Origin: Methylobacteriaceae bacterium
GTDB taxonomy: Bacteria; Pseudomonadota; Alphaproteobacteria; Rhizobiales; Beijerinckiaceae
Direction of reading: 5' to 3'
Length of the DNA stretch: 64,000 bases
Assembly: GCA_020638135.1 (NCBI GenBank)
Contig: JACKJE010000016.1
Location: 3,662 to 67,661 of the forward strand
Shown in pieces: positions 8,664 to 17,086 of this stretch; position 1 is the stretch's first letter, and each line of letters starts with the position of its first letter. The notes under the pieces are model-generated. The model saw only the letters and a program-made list of their open reading frames with translations. It had not been told where the DNA came from and made no database searches. Both the position numbers and the translations under genes were made by a program.

Positions 8664-8728
8664 GGAGCCTCGCGGGAGATGCAGGATTTGGTCCTGCATC
8701 GCGCGTCGGGCGACCGAGGTCAAACCAT

Positions 8729-10195
8729 TCAGTACTTGATCGTAGTGCGCAGGCCCGCCACGGCGGCGTTGCCGACGCGGCGCAGACCGAACGGATCGCG
8801 CGGATCGGGTACGCCGCCGGCCGGCCGGATCACATATTGGAAGTTCGGCTGCAGCGTCCAGCCATCGACCACTTTGTAGAGATAGGTCGCCTCGAGCGTC
8901 GTCTCGGACGAGCGAACCGGACCGGGTACGCCGTTGAAGAAATTCGTGTCGAAATCGAGCCCGCGCGCTCCGTCCGATATCCGCGCATAGCCGACCGCGA
9001 CGCCGAAGGAATCGTCGGGCCGTCCGGGAATCACGCCGGTGAAGTTGACGCCGCCATCCATGTAGAAGCCGACGAGATTGCGATCAGACGGGCTGACCGA
9101 GGCGCGCAGGAAGACGCCGACGCCCTTGTCCGCCTCGCCGCTCGGCAGCTTGTAGATCTGCTGGTCGAGCACGCCGTAAATCCCGCGATTGCCACGACGG
9201 TTGATGGCGACGCCGACGCCGGCAGGATCGGCCAGCGACAGGCCGTCGACGCCGAAGCGCTGATCGGCGAAGCGGCCGAAATGCGTCCATCCGCCGAGTT
9301 TCGCCATCCCCGCAAGGCCGGCGATCTCGTATTTTCCTTGCGCTTCCGCGATCACGAAGGGGCGATCGCGCAGGCGGAACTTCACGCCATTGTTGTTGCG
9401 CGCCTGTGGATTGGGATTGTTGAACGGCGTCGCCGGTCCCGCCGGATCGCCGTTGAACACCGCCGCCAGCAGCGCGAGATTGCCGGTCGGTTCGATTTTG
9501 ACGCGCACGCCCGGCGTCGCCAGCGGATAGGCGGGACCGCCGCTCGGCAGGTTCGCCGCCGTGATCGTCGGCCAGCCGAAAGTGCCGTTGATGAACAGCC
9601 CGCCCCAGGACGTCGTGATGAATTCCTGGTCGGCGGCGAGCTGACCGAAGCGCACGCTCGCTGCGCCCGCGAGGAACTCCTGCTGCAGCCAGGCCTCGAA
9701 CAGGCGGGTCGCATGCGTCGCCTCGATATTGCTGATCGGCATGAGATTGCCGATGTTGAATGTCGACACGCCGCGTCCATGAATCTGGAAGGCGTTGACG
9801 TGCATCGTCAGACCGGAAATGCCGGTTATCTTGTCGAGCTGGCCGTCGAGCGTCATCTCGAGACGACCTTCGTAAATCGCGCCGGTGCGCGTCGCTCCGC
9901 CGCTCAGATTGGCGAGCCCTTCGCCGATATAGGTAAGGCCGATCTGGAAACCGAGATCGGCGAGCGCCTTGCGCAGACCGAACAAGCCGCCGACCGCCGG
10001 CGGCAGGCTGGTGGCGATGGACGGCGAGGGAATGCCGTCCGGCGCGATCAGCGGCTTCGGCGCCTGGGGCGCGGGCGCCGCGGCTTCCATCTTCGGCGCC
10101 GCGCCCGTGTCGGCGGCGCGCCCGACGTCGGGCAGGCAAATCGCGCCCGCCGCAACGAGGGCGGCGCAGGCGCGAAGGAAAGTCGGCTTTCTCAT
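8729..10195 (-). CDS. OprB-type carbohydrate-selective porin
   Basis: A 488-residue outer-membrane protein with a signal peptide (cleavage near GRAAD, about residue 28), a proline/alanine-rich linker and a beta-barrel rich in alternating aromatic residues. It includes RLFEAWLQQEF, TTSWGGLFINGTFGWP and a terminal aromatic residue (TTIKY). These features fit the OprB family. A frame open 24 codons upstream is ignored because ATG 10195 starts the signal sequence. The substrate is not determinable. It lies head-to-tail behind the MarR gene and may let aromatic acids or sugars into the periplasm. Confidence 0.85.
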   Translation of the reverse strand: MRKPTFLRACAALVAAGAICLPDVGRAADTGAAPKMEAAAPAPQAPKPLIAPDGIPSPSIATSLPPAVGGLFGLRKALADLGFQIGLTYIGEGLANLSGGATRTGAIYEGRLEMTLDGQLDKITGISGLTMHVNAFQIHGRGVSTFNIGNLMPISNIEATHATRLFEAWLQQEFLAGAASVRFGQLAADQEFITTSWGGLFINGTFGWPTITAANLPSGGPAYPLATPGVRVKIEPTGNLALLAAVFNGDPAGPATPFNNPNPQARNNNGVKFRLRDRPFVIAEAQGKYEIAGLAGMAKLGGWTHFGRFADQRFGVDGLSLADPAGVGVAINRRGNRGIYGVLDQQIYKLPSGEADKGVGVFLRASVSPSDRNLVGFYMDGGVNFTGVIPGRPDDSFGVAVGYARISDGARGLDFDTNFFNGVPGPVRSSETTLEATYLYKVVDGWTLQPNFQYVIRPAGGVPDPRDPFGLRRVGNAAVAGLRTTIKY

Positions 10196-10328
10196 CTGGA
10201 TGGTCCAAGACTGGAGTCGATCGAACAGATCGGGCGCAGCTATCCATCCGCTACTGCGGCCGGCCAAGTCAACGGCATCGCCCGATTATGGAATCGCTCG
10301 AATATCCGCGCGTCTTGCACGCACTCGG

Positions 10329-10820
10329 TCAGGCGCGGCTGGCGGAGGCTTTCAGCTCGGCCAGATTGCCCATAAGCGCCTCGATCGTTTCCGGCCCGAC
10401 ATTGTCGAACAACGACAGCACCAGTCGCTCGTTCTCTTTCGCATAGACCGCGAATTTCGATCTCCCCGCTTTCGACAGCCGCACGATGAAGGCGCGCCGG
10501 TCCTGCGGATCGGCCGCGCGCAGGACGAGGCCTTCCTGAACCAGCCGCTCGACGAGGCCGGTAAGATTGCCGTTCGTCACCATCATCCGTTTCGACAATT
10601 CGCCGAGCCGCAGGCCCTTCGGCTCGCGGTCGAGCTGCGCCATCAGGTCGAAAGCCGGCAGGGTGACGTCGAATTTTTCGCGCAGGCGCCGCCTGATCTG
10701 CGCACTGACGATGTTCGTGGTCGACAGCAGCCGCAGCCACAGGCGCAGCTCCGCCTTGCCGCCGCGCGCGACGGCCTCGAGATCGGCCGGCGCCTCGGCC
10801 AGCGCTGCTGAATCGCTCAT
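10329..10820 (-). CDS. MarR family regulator, probable repressor of the 2-aminobenzoyl-CoA operon
   Basis: A 163-residue winged-helix protein. The recognition region is LRLGELSKRMMVTNGNLTGLVERL, with the wing in LRAADPQDRRAFIVRLSKAG. Start ATG 10820 has AAGGGAGCG upstream. It is divergent from the monooxygenase/reductase operon across 92 bp containing two palindromes that overlap the promoter. MarR proteins beside aromatic CoA pathways usually respond to the aryl-CoA; that ligand is inference here. Confidence 0.88.
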   Translation of the reverse strand: MSDSAALAEAPADLEAVARGGKAELRLWLRLLSTTNIVSAQIRRRLREKFDVTLPAFDLMAQLDREPKGLRLGELSKRMMVTNGNLTGLVERLVQEGLVLRAADPQDRRAFIVRLSKAGRSKFAVYAKENERLVLSLFDNVGPETIEALMGNLAELKASASRA

Positions 10821-10912
10821 CGCTCCCTTGGACCACGTCCCAATTCGCTTGACAATCAATTTTAGGCTTCGATATTTTATATTTCAAATAATAAGACCGA
10901 GGGGAGCGAACC
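10821..10912. promoter_or_regulatory. promoter/operator of the 2-aminobenzoyl-CoA operon
   Basis: For rightward transcription a consensus -35 TTGACA lies at 10849-10854 and a -10 GATATT at 10871-10876 (16 bp spacer). The interrupted palindrome TTGA-CAA-TCAA (10849-10859) covers the -35. A second, TATTT-C-AAATA (10880-10890), sits just after the -10. Either or both are good candidates for the MarR operator. The stretch is strikingly AT-rich compared with the flanking genes. Confidence 0.65.
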
Positions 10913-13213
10913 ATGCGGATCGTTTGCATCGGAGGAGGACCGGCGGGTCTCTATTTCGGCCTGCTGATGAAGAAGCTGCGGCCCGAGCATTCCGTCACGG
11001 TGATCGAGCGCAATCGCGCCTACGATACGTTCGGCTGGGGCGTGGTCTTCTCCGACCTCACCCTCGATTCGATGCGCGCATGGGACGCCGAGACGGCGGC
11101 CGAGATCGAAGTCTCCTTCAATCATTGGGACGACATCGAGCTTCTCTTCAAGGGAACCCGCCAGCGCACGACCGGCCACGGCTTCGTCGGCATCGGCCGC
11201 AAGAAGCTGCTCAACATATTGCAGGCTCGCTGCGAGGCGCTCGGCGTTCAACTCGTCTTCGAGCGGGACGTCGGCTCCGATCTCGAATTCCCCGATGCCG
11301 ATCTCGTCATCGCTTCGGATGGCGTCAACTCGAAGATCCGCGACCGCTATGCGGACATTTTCAAGCCCGACCTGCAGGTGCGGCCCAACCGCTACATATG
11401 GTTCGGCACGACAAAACTCTACGACGCCTTCACCTTCGATTTCCGCCGCACCGCGCACGGCTGGTTCCAGGCGCACATCTATCGCTTCGACGACACGACC
11501 TCGACCTTCATTGTCGAGACGACGGAAGAAACGTTTCTGGCGCACGGGCTCGACAAGGCCGATCAGGCCGAATGCATCGCCTTCTGCGAAAACCTTTTCG
11601 CCGAGGTTCTCGGCCGCGCGCCGCTGATGACCAATGCGCGTCACTTGCGCGGCTCGGCCTGGCTCAATTTCAACCGGCTGATCTGCGAGCGCTGGAGCCA
11701 TTTCAACGGCCAGAGCCATGTCGTTCTGATGGGCGACGCCGCCCATACCGCGCATTTCGCGATTGGCTCCGGCACCAAGCTCGCCATCGACGACGGCATC
11801 GAACTCGCCCGCCAGTTCGAACGCATCGGCCACGATGTCGGCAGCATTCCCGCCGTGCTAAAAGCCTACGAGGAAATCCGCCGCGTCGATGTGGCGCGCA
11901 TCCAGAACGCCGCCCGTAACGCCATGGAATGGTTCGAGGTCGTCGGATTTCGATACGCCGACGCACTCGATCCCGAGCAGTTCATGTATTCCATGCTGAC
12001 GCGTTCGCAGCGCATCAGCCACGAGAACCTGCGCCTGCGCGACCGTGCATGGCTCGAAGGTTTCGAGCACGATTTCGCGATCAAGGCGCATGCCGCCAAC
12101 GATTCCCTGCCGCCGGCGCTCACCCCTTTTCGGGCGCGAGGCGTCACGCTTTCAAATCGCATCATCGTCTCGCCCATGGCCATGTATTCGGCTGTCGATG
12201 GTCTGCCGAACGACTTCCATCTCGTGCATCTCGGCGCGCGCGCGCTCGGCGGCGCGGCGTTGGTCTTCGGCGAAATGACCTGCGTTTCGCCCGACGGCCG
12301 CATCACGCCCGGCTGCCTCGGTCTGTGGAACGACGAACAGGCCGCGCAATGGAAGCGCATCGTCGATTTCGTACATCGCGAGACGCCGGCCAAGTTCGGC
12401 ATCCAGCTCGGCCATGCCGGCCGCAAGGGCGCGACGCGCGTCGCCTGGGAGGGCATGGACGAGCCGCTGGCGTCGGGCGGCTGGCCGCTCGTCTCCGCCT
12501 CCGCCCTGCCCTATCTCGCGCACAGCCAGACACCGAAGGCGATGGACCGCGCCGACATGGATCGCGTGCGAGACGATTTCATCGCCGCCACGAAACGCGC
12601 CGCCGCGACCGGCGCCGACTGGCTGGAGCTGCATTGCGCACACGGCTATCTGCTGTCGAGCTTCTTGTCGCCGCTGACCAACAGGCGCACCGACGAATAT
12701 GGTGGCGACCACGCGAGCCGCGCGAGATTCCCGCTCGAAGTATTCTGCGCCATGCGTGAAAACTGGCCGGCCGGCCAGCCGATGTCTGTGCGCCTCTCGT
12801 GCACGGATTGGAACGCCGCCGGCAACACGCCGGAAGACGCCGCCATCTTCGCTGCGCTATTCAAGGCCGCAGGCGCCGACGTCATCGACTGTTCGGCGGG
12901 ACAGGTGACGAAGGACGAGAGCCCCGTCTACGGCCGCATGTTCCAGACACCCTTCTCCGACAAGATCCGCAATGAGGTCGGCGTCGCCACGATCGCCGTC
13001 GGCGCGATCACTGAACTCGACCAGGCCAATTCCATCATCGCCGCCGGCCGCGCAGATCTCTGCGCAGTGGCGCGGCCGCATCTCGCCGACCCCGCCTGGC
13101 TGCTGCACGAGGCGGCAAAGCTCGGCGTCGCCGGTCTCGTCTGGCCGAAGCAATATCTCTCGGGCAAGATGCAGTTCGAGGCAGGACTGCAACGCGCCGC
13201 AAACGCGACATAG
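10913..13213 (+). CDS. abmA: 2-aminobenzoyl-CoA monooxygenase/reductase (fused flavoenzyme)
   Basis: A 766-residue two-domain protein. Residues 1 to about 400 form a FAD aromatic hydroxylase, with GGGPAGLY at 7-14 and the second FAD motif MGDAAHTAHFAIGSGTK near 280. Residues about 405-766 form an old-yellow-enzyme-like FMN reductase (VSPMAMYSA, IQLGHAGRKG, ELHCAHGYLLSSFLSPLTN). This fusion is typical of anthraniloyl-CoA monooxygenase, which hydroxylates and dearomatizes the CoA-bound ring. Annotation pipelines also call it salicylyl-CoA 5-hydroxylase/oxidoreductase. The downstream benzoate-type CoA ligase supports the aminobenzoate or a related aryl-CoA route. It is first gene of the operon, GAGGGGAGCGAACC upstream. 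Confidence 0.9.
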   Translation: MRIVCIGGGPAGLYFGLLMKKLRPEHSVTVIERNRAYDTFGWGVVFSDLTLDSMRAWDAETAAEIEVSFNHWDDIELLFKGTRQRTTGHGFVGIGRKKLLNILQARCEALGVQLVFERDVGSDLEFPDADLVIASDGVNSKIRDRYADIFKPDLQVRPNRYIWFGTTKLYDAFTFDFRRTAHGWFQAHIYRFDDTTSTFIVETTEETFLAHGLDKADQAECIAFCENLFAEVLGRAPLMTNARHLRGSAWLNFNRLICERWSHFNGQSHVVLMGDAAHTAHFAIGSGTKLAIDDGIELARQFERIGHDVGSIPAVLKAYEEIRRVDVARIQNAARNAMEWFEVVGFRYADALDPEQFMYSMLTRSQRISHENLRLRDRAWLEGFEHDFAIKAHAANDSLPPALTPFRARGVTLSNRIIVSPMAMYSAVDGLPNDFHLVHLGARALGGAALVFGEMTCVSPDGRITPGCLGLWNDEQAAQWKRIVDFVHRETPAKFGIQLGHAGRKGATRVAWEGMDEPLASGGWPLVSASALPYLAHSQTPKAMDRADMDRVRDDFIAATKRAAATGADWLELHCAHGYLLSSFLSPLTNRRTDEYGGDHASRARFPLEVFCAMRENWPAGQPMSVRLSCTDWNAAGNTPEDAAIFAALFKAAGADVIDCSAGQVTKDESPVYGRMFQTPFSDKIRNEVGVATIAVGAITELDQANSIIAAGRADLCAVARPHLADPAWLLHEAAKLGVAGLVWPKQYLSGKMQFEAGLQRAANAT

Positions 13214-13222
13214 CGGGGGCAG

Positions 13223-14011
13223 ATGAGCGCGACCGAATTTGCAGGGCGTCACGTCCTCGTGACGGGCGCGGGCTCCGGGATCGGAGCGGCCATCGCACAG
13301 GCCTTTGCGGAACGTGGCGCGCGCGTCTCGCTCGCCGGCCGCCGCCGCGCGCCGCTGCAAGATGTTGCGCGCGCGCTGCCTCCCGGCGCATCGCTCGTGC
13401 TCGCCGATTTCGACGTCACGAAGGCCGCCGCCATCGCCAATGGGCTCAACATTGCACGTGAAAAATTCGGCGCCGTCGACATTCTCGTCAACAATGCTGG
13501 CGACGCGCCGAGCGCGCCCTTCGAGAAAATCGACGAAGCCATGTGGTCGCATACGATCGGCGTCGATCTCACCGGCGTCTTTCTGGTGACGCAGGCCGTG
13601 CTGCCCGATCTGCGCAAACGTGGCGCCGGCGCCCGCATCGTCAACATCGCCTCGACCGCGGGACTCAAGGGCTATGCCTATGTCGCCGCCTATTGCGCGG
13701 CCAAGCACGGCGTCATCGGTCTCACGCGCGCGCTCGCACTCGAACTGGCGCGCGCCGGCATTACCGTCAACGCCATCTGTCCGGGCTTTGCCGATACGCC
13801 GCTCGTTCAGCGCTCGGTTGACGCGATCGTCGCCAAGACCGGCCGCACGGCGGACGAAGCGCGGCGCGAACTGGCGAAAAACAATCCGCAGGGTCGGCTC
13901 ATCGATCCCAAGGAAGTGGCGGCGGCGACGCTGTGGCTCGCGTCGTCAGCCGCGCATTCCATCACCGGCCAGGCGCTGCCGATCGCCGGCGGCGAAGTGA
14001 TGGCCGGCTGA
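13223..14011 (+). CDS. SDR family oxidoreductase in the aryl-CoA operon
   Basis: A classical short-chain dehydrogenase of 262 residues. It has the cofactor motif TGAGSGIG (15-22), NNAG near residue 90, Ser in NIASTAG and the YCAAK active site (Y and K four apart). It most likely oxidizes a 3-hydroxyacyl-CoA or a ring-derived alcohol after dearomatization. It sits 9 bp after the monooxygenase/reductase and 24 bp before the ligase, so it is in the operon. Confidence 0.88.
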   Translation: MSATEFAGRHVLVTGAGSGIGAAIAQAFAERGARVSLAGRRRAPLQDVARALPPGASLVLADFDVTKAAAIANGLNIAREKFGAVDILVNNAGDAPSAPFEKIDEAMWSHTIGVDLTGVFLVTQAVLPDLRKRGAGARIVNIASTAGLKGYAYVAAYCAAKHGVIGLTRALALELARAGITVNAICPGFADTPLVQRSVDAIVAKTGRTADEARRELAKNNPQGRLIDPKEVAAATLWLASSAAHSITGQALPIAGGEVMAG

Positions 14012-14035
14012 AACGCAGGAAGATCGGAGGACGCC

Positions 14036-15697
14036 ATGTCCGCAGGCGACACGCGACGGGGAGGAAGGCTCGGACCGAGCGGCCATGTCGACACATTCGC
14101 GCGCGACAACCTCCCGCCGCGCGAACAATGGCCGGACTTTCTGCTCGACCGTCCCGAGTTTCAATATCCCGACTGGCTGAACGCCGGCGTGGAGCTGAGC
14201 GATCGTCTCGTCGAACAGGGCTTTGGCGATCACATCGCGCTGATCGGCAACGGCCGCGTGCGCACCTACAAGGAACTGTCCGACTGGACCAACCGCCTCG
14301 CCCATGCGCTGGTCGAGGATTTCGGCGTCAGGCCGGGCAATCGCGTGCTCGTACGCTCCGGCAACAATCCCGCAATGGTCGCCGCCTGGCTCGCCGCGAC
14401 CAAGGCCGGCGCTGTCGTCGTCAACACCATGCCGATGCTGCGCGCCGGCGAACTCACGCAGATCATCGACAAGGCGCAAGTCTCGCTCGCGCTTTGCGAC
14501 AGCAGGCTTGCGGAAGAACTCGAGACGGCGGCTGCGACCAGCGCCGTCCTGAAACGCATCGTGCATTTCGACGGCACCGCCAATCACGAGGCGGAGCTCG
14601 ATCGCGCCGCGCTCCACAAGTCGACGCGCTTCGAGGCGGTGAAGACCGGCCGCGACGACGTCGCGCTGCTCGCCTTCACCTCCGGCACGACCGGCAAGCC
14701 CAAGGCGACGATGCATTTTCATCGCGACATCCTGCTGATGGCCGATGGCTATGCGCGCGAAGTGCTGAAGATCGAACCAAAAGACGTGATCGTCGGCTCG
14801 CCGCCGCTCGCCTTCACTTTCGGCCTCGGCGGGCTCGCGGTGTTTCCGTTGCGCGTCGGCGCGACCGCGACGCTGATCGAGACCGCGACGCCGCCCAATC
14901 TCGTCAAATATATCGACGCCTATCGCGCGACCATCGTCTTCACTGCGCCGACAGCCTATCGCGTGCTGCTCGGCGCCTTGAAGGACGGCGCGGATTTTTC
15001 CTCGCTGCGGCTCGCCGTCTCCGCCGGCGAGACCCTGCCCAAGCCCGTCTACGACGACTGGATCGCCAAGACCGGCGTGGAAATTCTCGACTCCATGGGT
15101 TCTACCGAGATGATCCATGTCTTTATTACGAGCCGCATCGGCCAGTCGCAGGGCGGCGTGACGGGGCGGCCCGTCACCGGCTATGACGCGCGCATTGTCG
15201 ACGACGACATGAACGATGTTCCCGCCAACACGCCGGGACGTCTGGCGGTGCGCGGCCCCACGGGCTGCCGCTATCTCGCCGACGAGCGCCAGTCGAACTA
15301 CGTGCGCGACGGCTGGAATCTCACGGGCGACACCTTCACCTGCGACGAGAACGGGCTGTTCCGCTTTGTCGCCCGCGCCGACGACATGATCATCTCGTCG
15401 GGCTACAACATCGCGGGCCCCGAGGTCGAAGCCGCGCTGCTCGCCCATCCCGCCGTCGCCGAATGCGGCGTCGTCGGCGCGCCCGACGAGGAGCGCGGCG
15501 AAATTGTCGCCGCCTATGTCGTGCTGGCGTCCGGGCAATCGCCATCGCCCGTACTCGCGAGCGCGCTGCAGGATCACGTCAAGGCGACGCTCGCGCCCTA
15601 CAAATATCCGCGCGTCGTTCATTTCGTCGACGCGCTGCCCAAGACGTCGACCGGAAAGATTCAACGCTTCGTGCTGAGAGCCGAAGCACGCCAATAG
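14036..15697 (+). CDS. abmG: 2-aminobenzoate/benzoate-type CoA ligase
   Basis: A 553-residue ANL-superfamily acyl-CoA synthetase. The phosphate loop FTSGTTGKPKAT begins at about 214, the A5 region reads DSMGSTEMIHVF, and the C-terminal catalytic lysine is in KTSTGKIQRFVLR. The N-terminal region (DNLPPREQWPDFL) resembles benzoate-CoA ligase family members. It activates an aromatic acid with ATP and CoA. With the fused monooxygenase/reductase directly upstream, 2-aminobenzoate (anthranilate) is the likeliest substrate, with salicylate or benzoate as alternatives. Confidence 0.85.
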   Translation: MSAGDTRRGGRLGPSGHVDTFARDNLPPREQWPDFLLDRPEFQYPDWLNAGVELSDRLVEQGFGDHIALIGNGRVRTYKELSDWTNRLAHALVEDFGVRPGNRVLVRSGNNPAMVAAWLAATKAGAVVVNTMPMLRAGELTQIIDKAQVSLALCDSRLAEELETAAATSAVLKRIVHFDGTANHEAELDRAALHKSTRFEAVKTGRDDVALLAFTSGTTGKPKATMHFHRDILLMADGYAREVLKIEPKDVIVGSPPLAFTFGLGGLAVFPLRVGATATLIETATPPNLVKYIDAYRATIVFTAPTAYRVLLGALKDGADFSSLRLAVSAGETLPKPVYDDWIAKTGVEILDSMGSTEMIHVFITSRIGQSQGGVTGRPVTGYDARIVDDDMNDVPANTPGRLAVRGPTGCRYLADERQSNYVRDGWNLTGDTFTCDENGLFRFVARADDMIISSGYNIAGPEVEAALLAHPAVAECGVVGAPDEERGEIVAAYVVLASGQSPSPVLASALQDHVKATLAPYKYPRVVHFVDALPKTSTGKIQRFVLRAEARQ

Positions 15698-15705
15698 GAG
15701 GTCTC

Positions 15706-16098
15706 ATGCACAAGATCGTTCAGCCCGAAGGCTGGCCGCGCCCCAAAGGCTACGCCAATGGCGTGCTCGCGCAGGGCAGGATGCTGTTCGTCGCCGGCCA
15801 GGTCGGCTGGAACGAGAAGGAGCTGTTCGACAGCGACGATTTCGTCGCGCAGACCGAACAGGCCTTGAAGAACATCGTCGCGATTCTCGCGGCCGGCGGC
15901 GGCAGGCCCGAGCACATTGCGCGCATGACCTGGTATGTGACGGACAAGCAGGACTATCTCGGTCGCCTCGCCGAGATCGGCGCGGTCTACCGCAAGGTGA
16001 TAGGCCCGGTCTACCCCGCCATGTCGCTGGTGCAGGTGGCGGGCCTCGTCGAACACGGCGCCAAGCTGGAAATCGAGGCGACCGCCGTCATACCCTGA
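15706..16098 (+). CDS. RidA/YjgF family protein
   Basis: A 130-residue member of the RidA family (KGYANGVLAQGRMLFVAGQVG, then the family-typical tail with an AKLEIEATAV segment). RidA proteins hydrolyse reactive enamine/imine intermediates. In a pathway that dearomatizes an amino-substituted ring, releasing an enamine, such an activity (removal of the amino group as ammonia) fits well. The arginine that anchors the substrate carboxylate in classical RidA is not obvious, so a subfamily with another substrate is likely. ATG 15706 follows AGGAGGTCTC, an excellent ribosome site, 8 bp after the ligase. Confidence 0.85.
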   Translation: MHKIVQPEGWPRPKGYANGVLAQGRMLFVAGQVGWNEKELFDSDDFVAQTEQALKNIVAILAAGGGRPEHIARMTWYVTDKQDYLGRLAEIGAVYRKVIGPVYPAMSLVQVAGLVEHGAKLEIEATAVIP

Positions 16099-16124
16099 AG
16101 AGGAACAACAGGCGGGATTCGATC

Positions 16125-17024
16125 ATGCATGACGGCGCTTCACGCGCGCGGCTCTGGCTCGGCGGCGCACGGCCGCAGACGCTGGTTCTGTCGCTGACGC
16201 CGATCATGGTCGGCGCCGCCTATGCGTTCGCGGTCTTGCATCGCCTCGCGCTCGCGCCTGTGCTCGCGGCGACGCTGTCGGCGATCGCGATCCAGATCGC
16301 GACCAATCTCGCCAATGATTCCGCCGACGGCGGGCGCGGCGGCGACGGCGCCGAACGGCTTGGCCCGGCGCGCCTCGTCGGCGCAGGGCTGATGTCGGCC
16401 GAAAGCGTGCGGCGCGGCGCTCTGATCGCGAGCCTCATTGCCGCCCTCGCGGGCGCAATCGTCGTCGCTTACGGCGGCCTGCCCATTCTTGCCGTCGGCG
16501 TCGCCTCGCTCGTCTGCGCATGGGCCTATTCCTACGGCCCCGCGCCGATCTCGGCTTCGCCGCTCGGCGAGATCTTCGTCATTCTGTTCTTCGGGATCGC
16601 GGCGACGGTGGGAACCGTCTGGATCGCGGCCGGCGCGCTCGATGCGACAGCGATCCTGCTCGGCGCGGCATTGGGTCTGCCCGCCGCCGCCGTGCTGACG
16701 GTCAACAATCATCGCGACCGCGCGCAGGATGCGGCGAACGGCCGGCGCACGCTCGCCATCCTCCTCGGCGCGCGCGCGACCGTGTGGCTCTACGGGTTCG
16801 AACTTGCCGGCGCCGCGCTGCTTTCGGCCTATGCGCTGCTGCCGCTGTCGCGGGCTGCGATCCTGATCGCGCTCATCGGCGCCGGCGCGGCGCTCGTGCG
16901 CGCGGCCGCGCTCGCGCATGTCCCGGTTTCGCGCGCGCTCAATGCGCAGCTCGTCGCAACCGTGCGTTTCCAGATCGCGCTGGCGGCCGGCGTCATCGCG
17001 CTGCTGCTCGGTCTGCCGCGCTGA
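16125..17024 (+). CDS. menA: MenA-type UbiA prenyltransferase (1,4-dihydroxy-2-naphthoate polyprenyltransferase)
   Basis: A 299-residue integral membrane protein with about eight hydrophobic helices. It has the two Asp-rich motifs of the superfamily: NLANDSADG (61-69) followed by ERLGPARLV, and NNHRDRAQD (194-202) followed by GRRTLAILLG. The exact wording (N-D-x-x-D-G...-GP-R-L-V and N-N-x-R-D-x-x-x-D) is that of MenA rather than UbiA, CtaB or ChlG. It would attach the polyprenyl chain to DHNA in menaquinone synthesis. No other men gene is visible in the window. It may be the last gene of the operon (26 bp after ridA), ending at a strong terminator. Confidence 0.78.
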   Translation: MHDGASRARLWLGGARPQTLVLSLTPIMVGAAYAFAVLHRLALAPVLAATLSAIAIQIATNLANDSADGGRGGDGAERLGPARLVGAGLMSAESVRRGALIASLIAALAGAIVVAYGGLPILAVGVASLVCAWAYSYGPAPISASPLGEIFVILFFGIAATVGTVWIAAGALDATAILLGAALGLPAAAVLTVNNHRDRAQDAANGRRTLAILLGARATVWLYGFELAGAALLSAYALLPLSRAAILIALIGAGAALVRAAALAHVPVSRALNAQLVATVRFQIALAAGVIALLLGLPR

Positions 17025-17031
17025 GACAAAA

Positions 17032-17068
17032 GAAAAGCCCCGCCGCAATGCGCGACGGGGCTCTTTTC
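17032..17068. terminator. bidirectional rho-independent terminator
   Basis: The stem AGCCCCG/CGGGGCT (17036-17042 with 17056-17062) has a further CGC/GCG pairing inside. It is flanked by GAAAA on the left and CTCTTTT on the right, so it can end both menA (plus) and acnB (minus) transcripts. Confidence 0.9.
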
Positions 17069-17086
17069 ACAACAGCGAACGTCCGA

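Noticed and set aside
8537..10375. A 612-codon open frame on the plus strand
   Set aside because: Antisense to the OprB porin, DUF2889 and MarR ends; no domain could be recognised.
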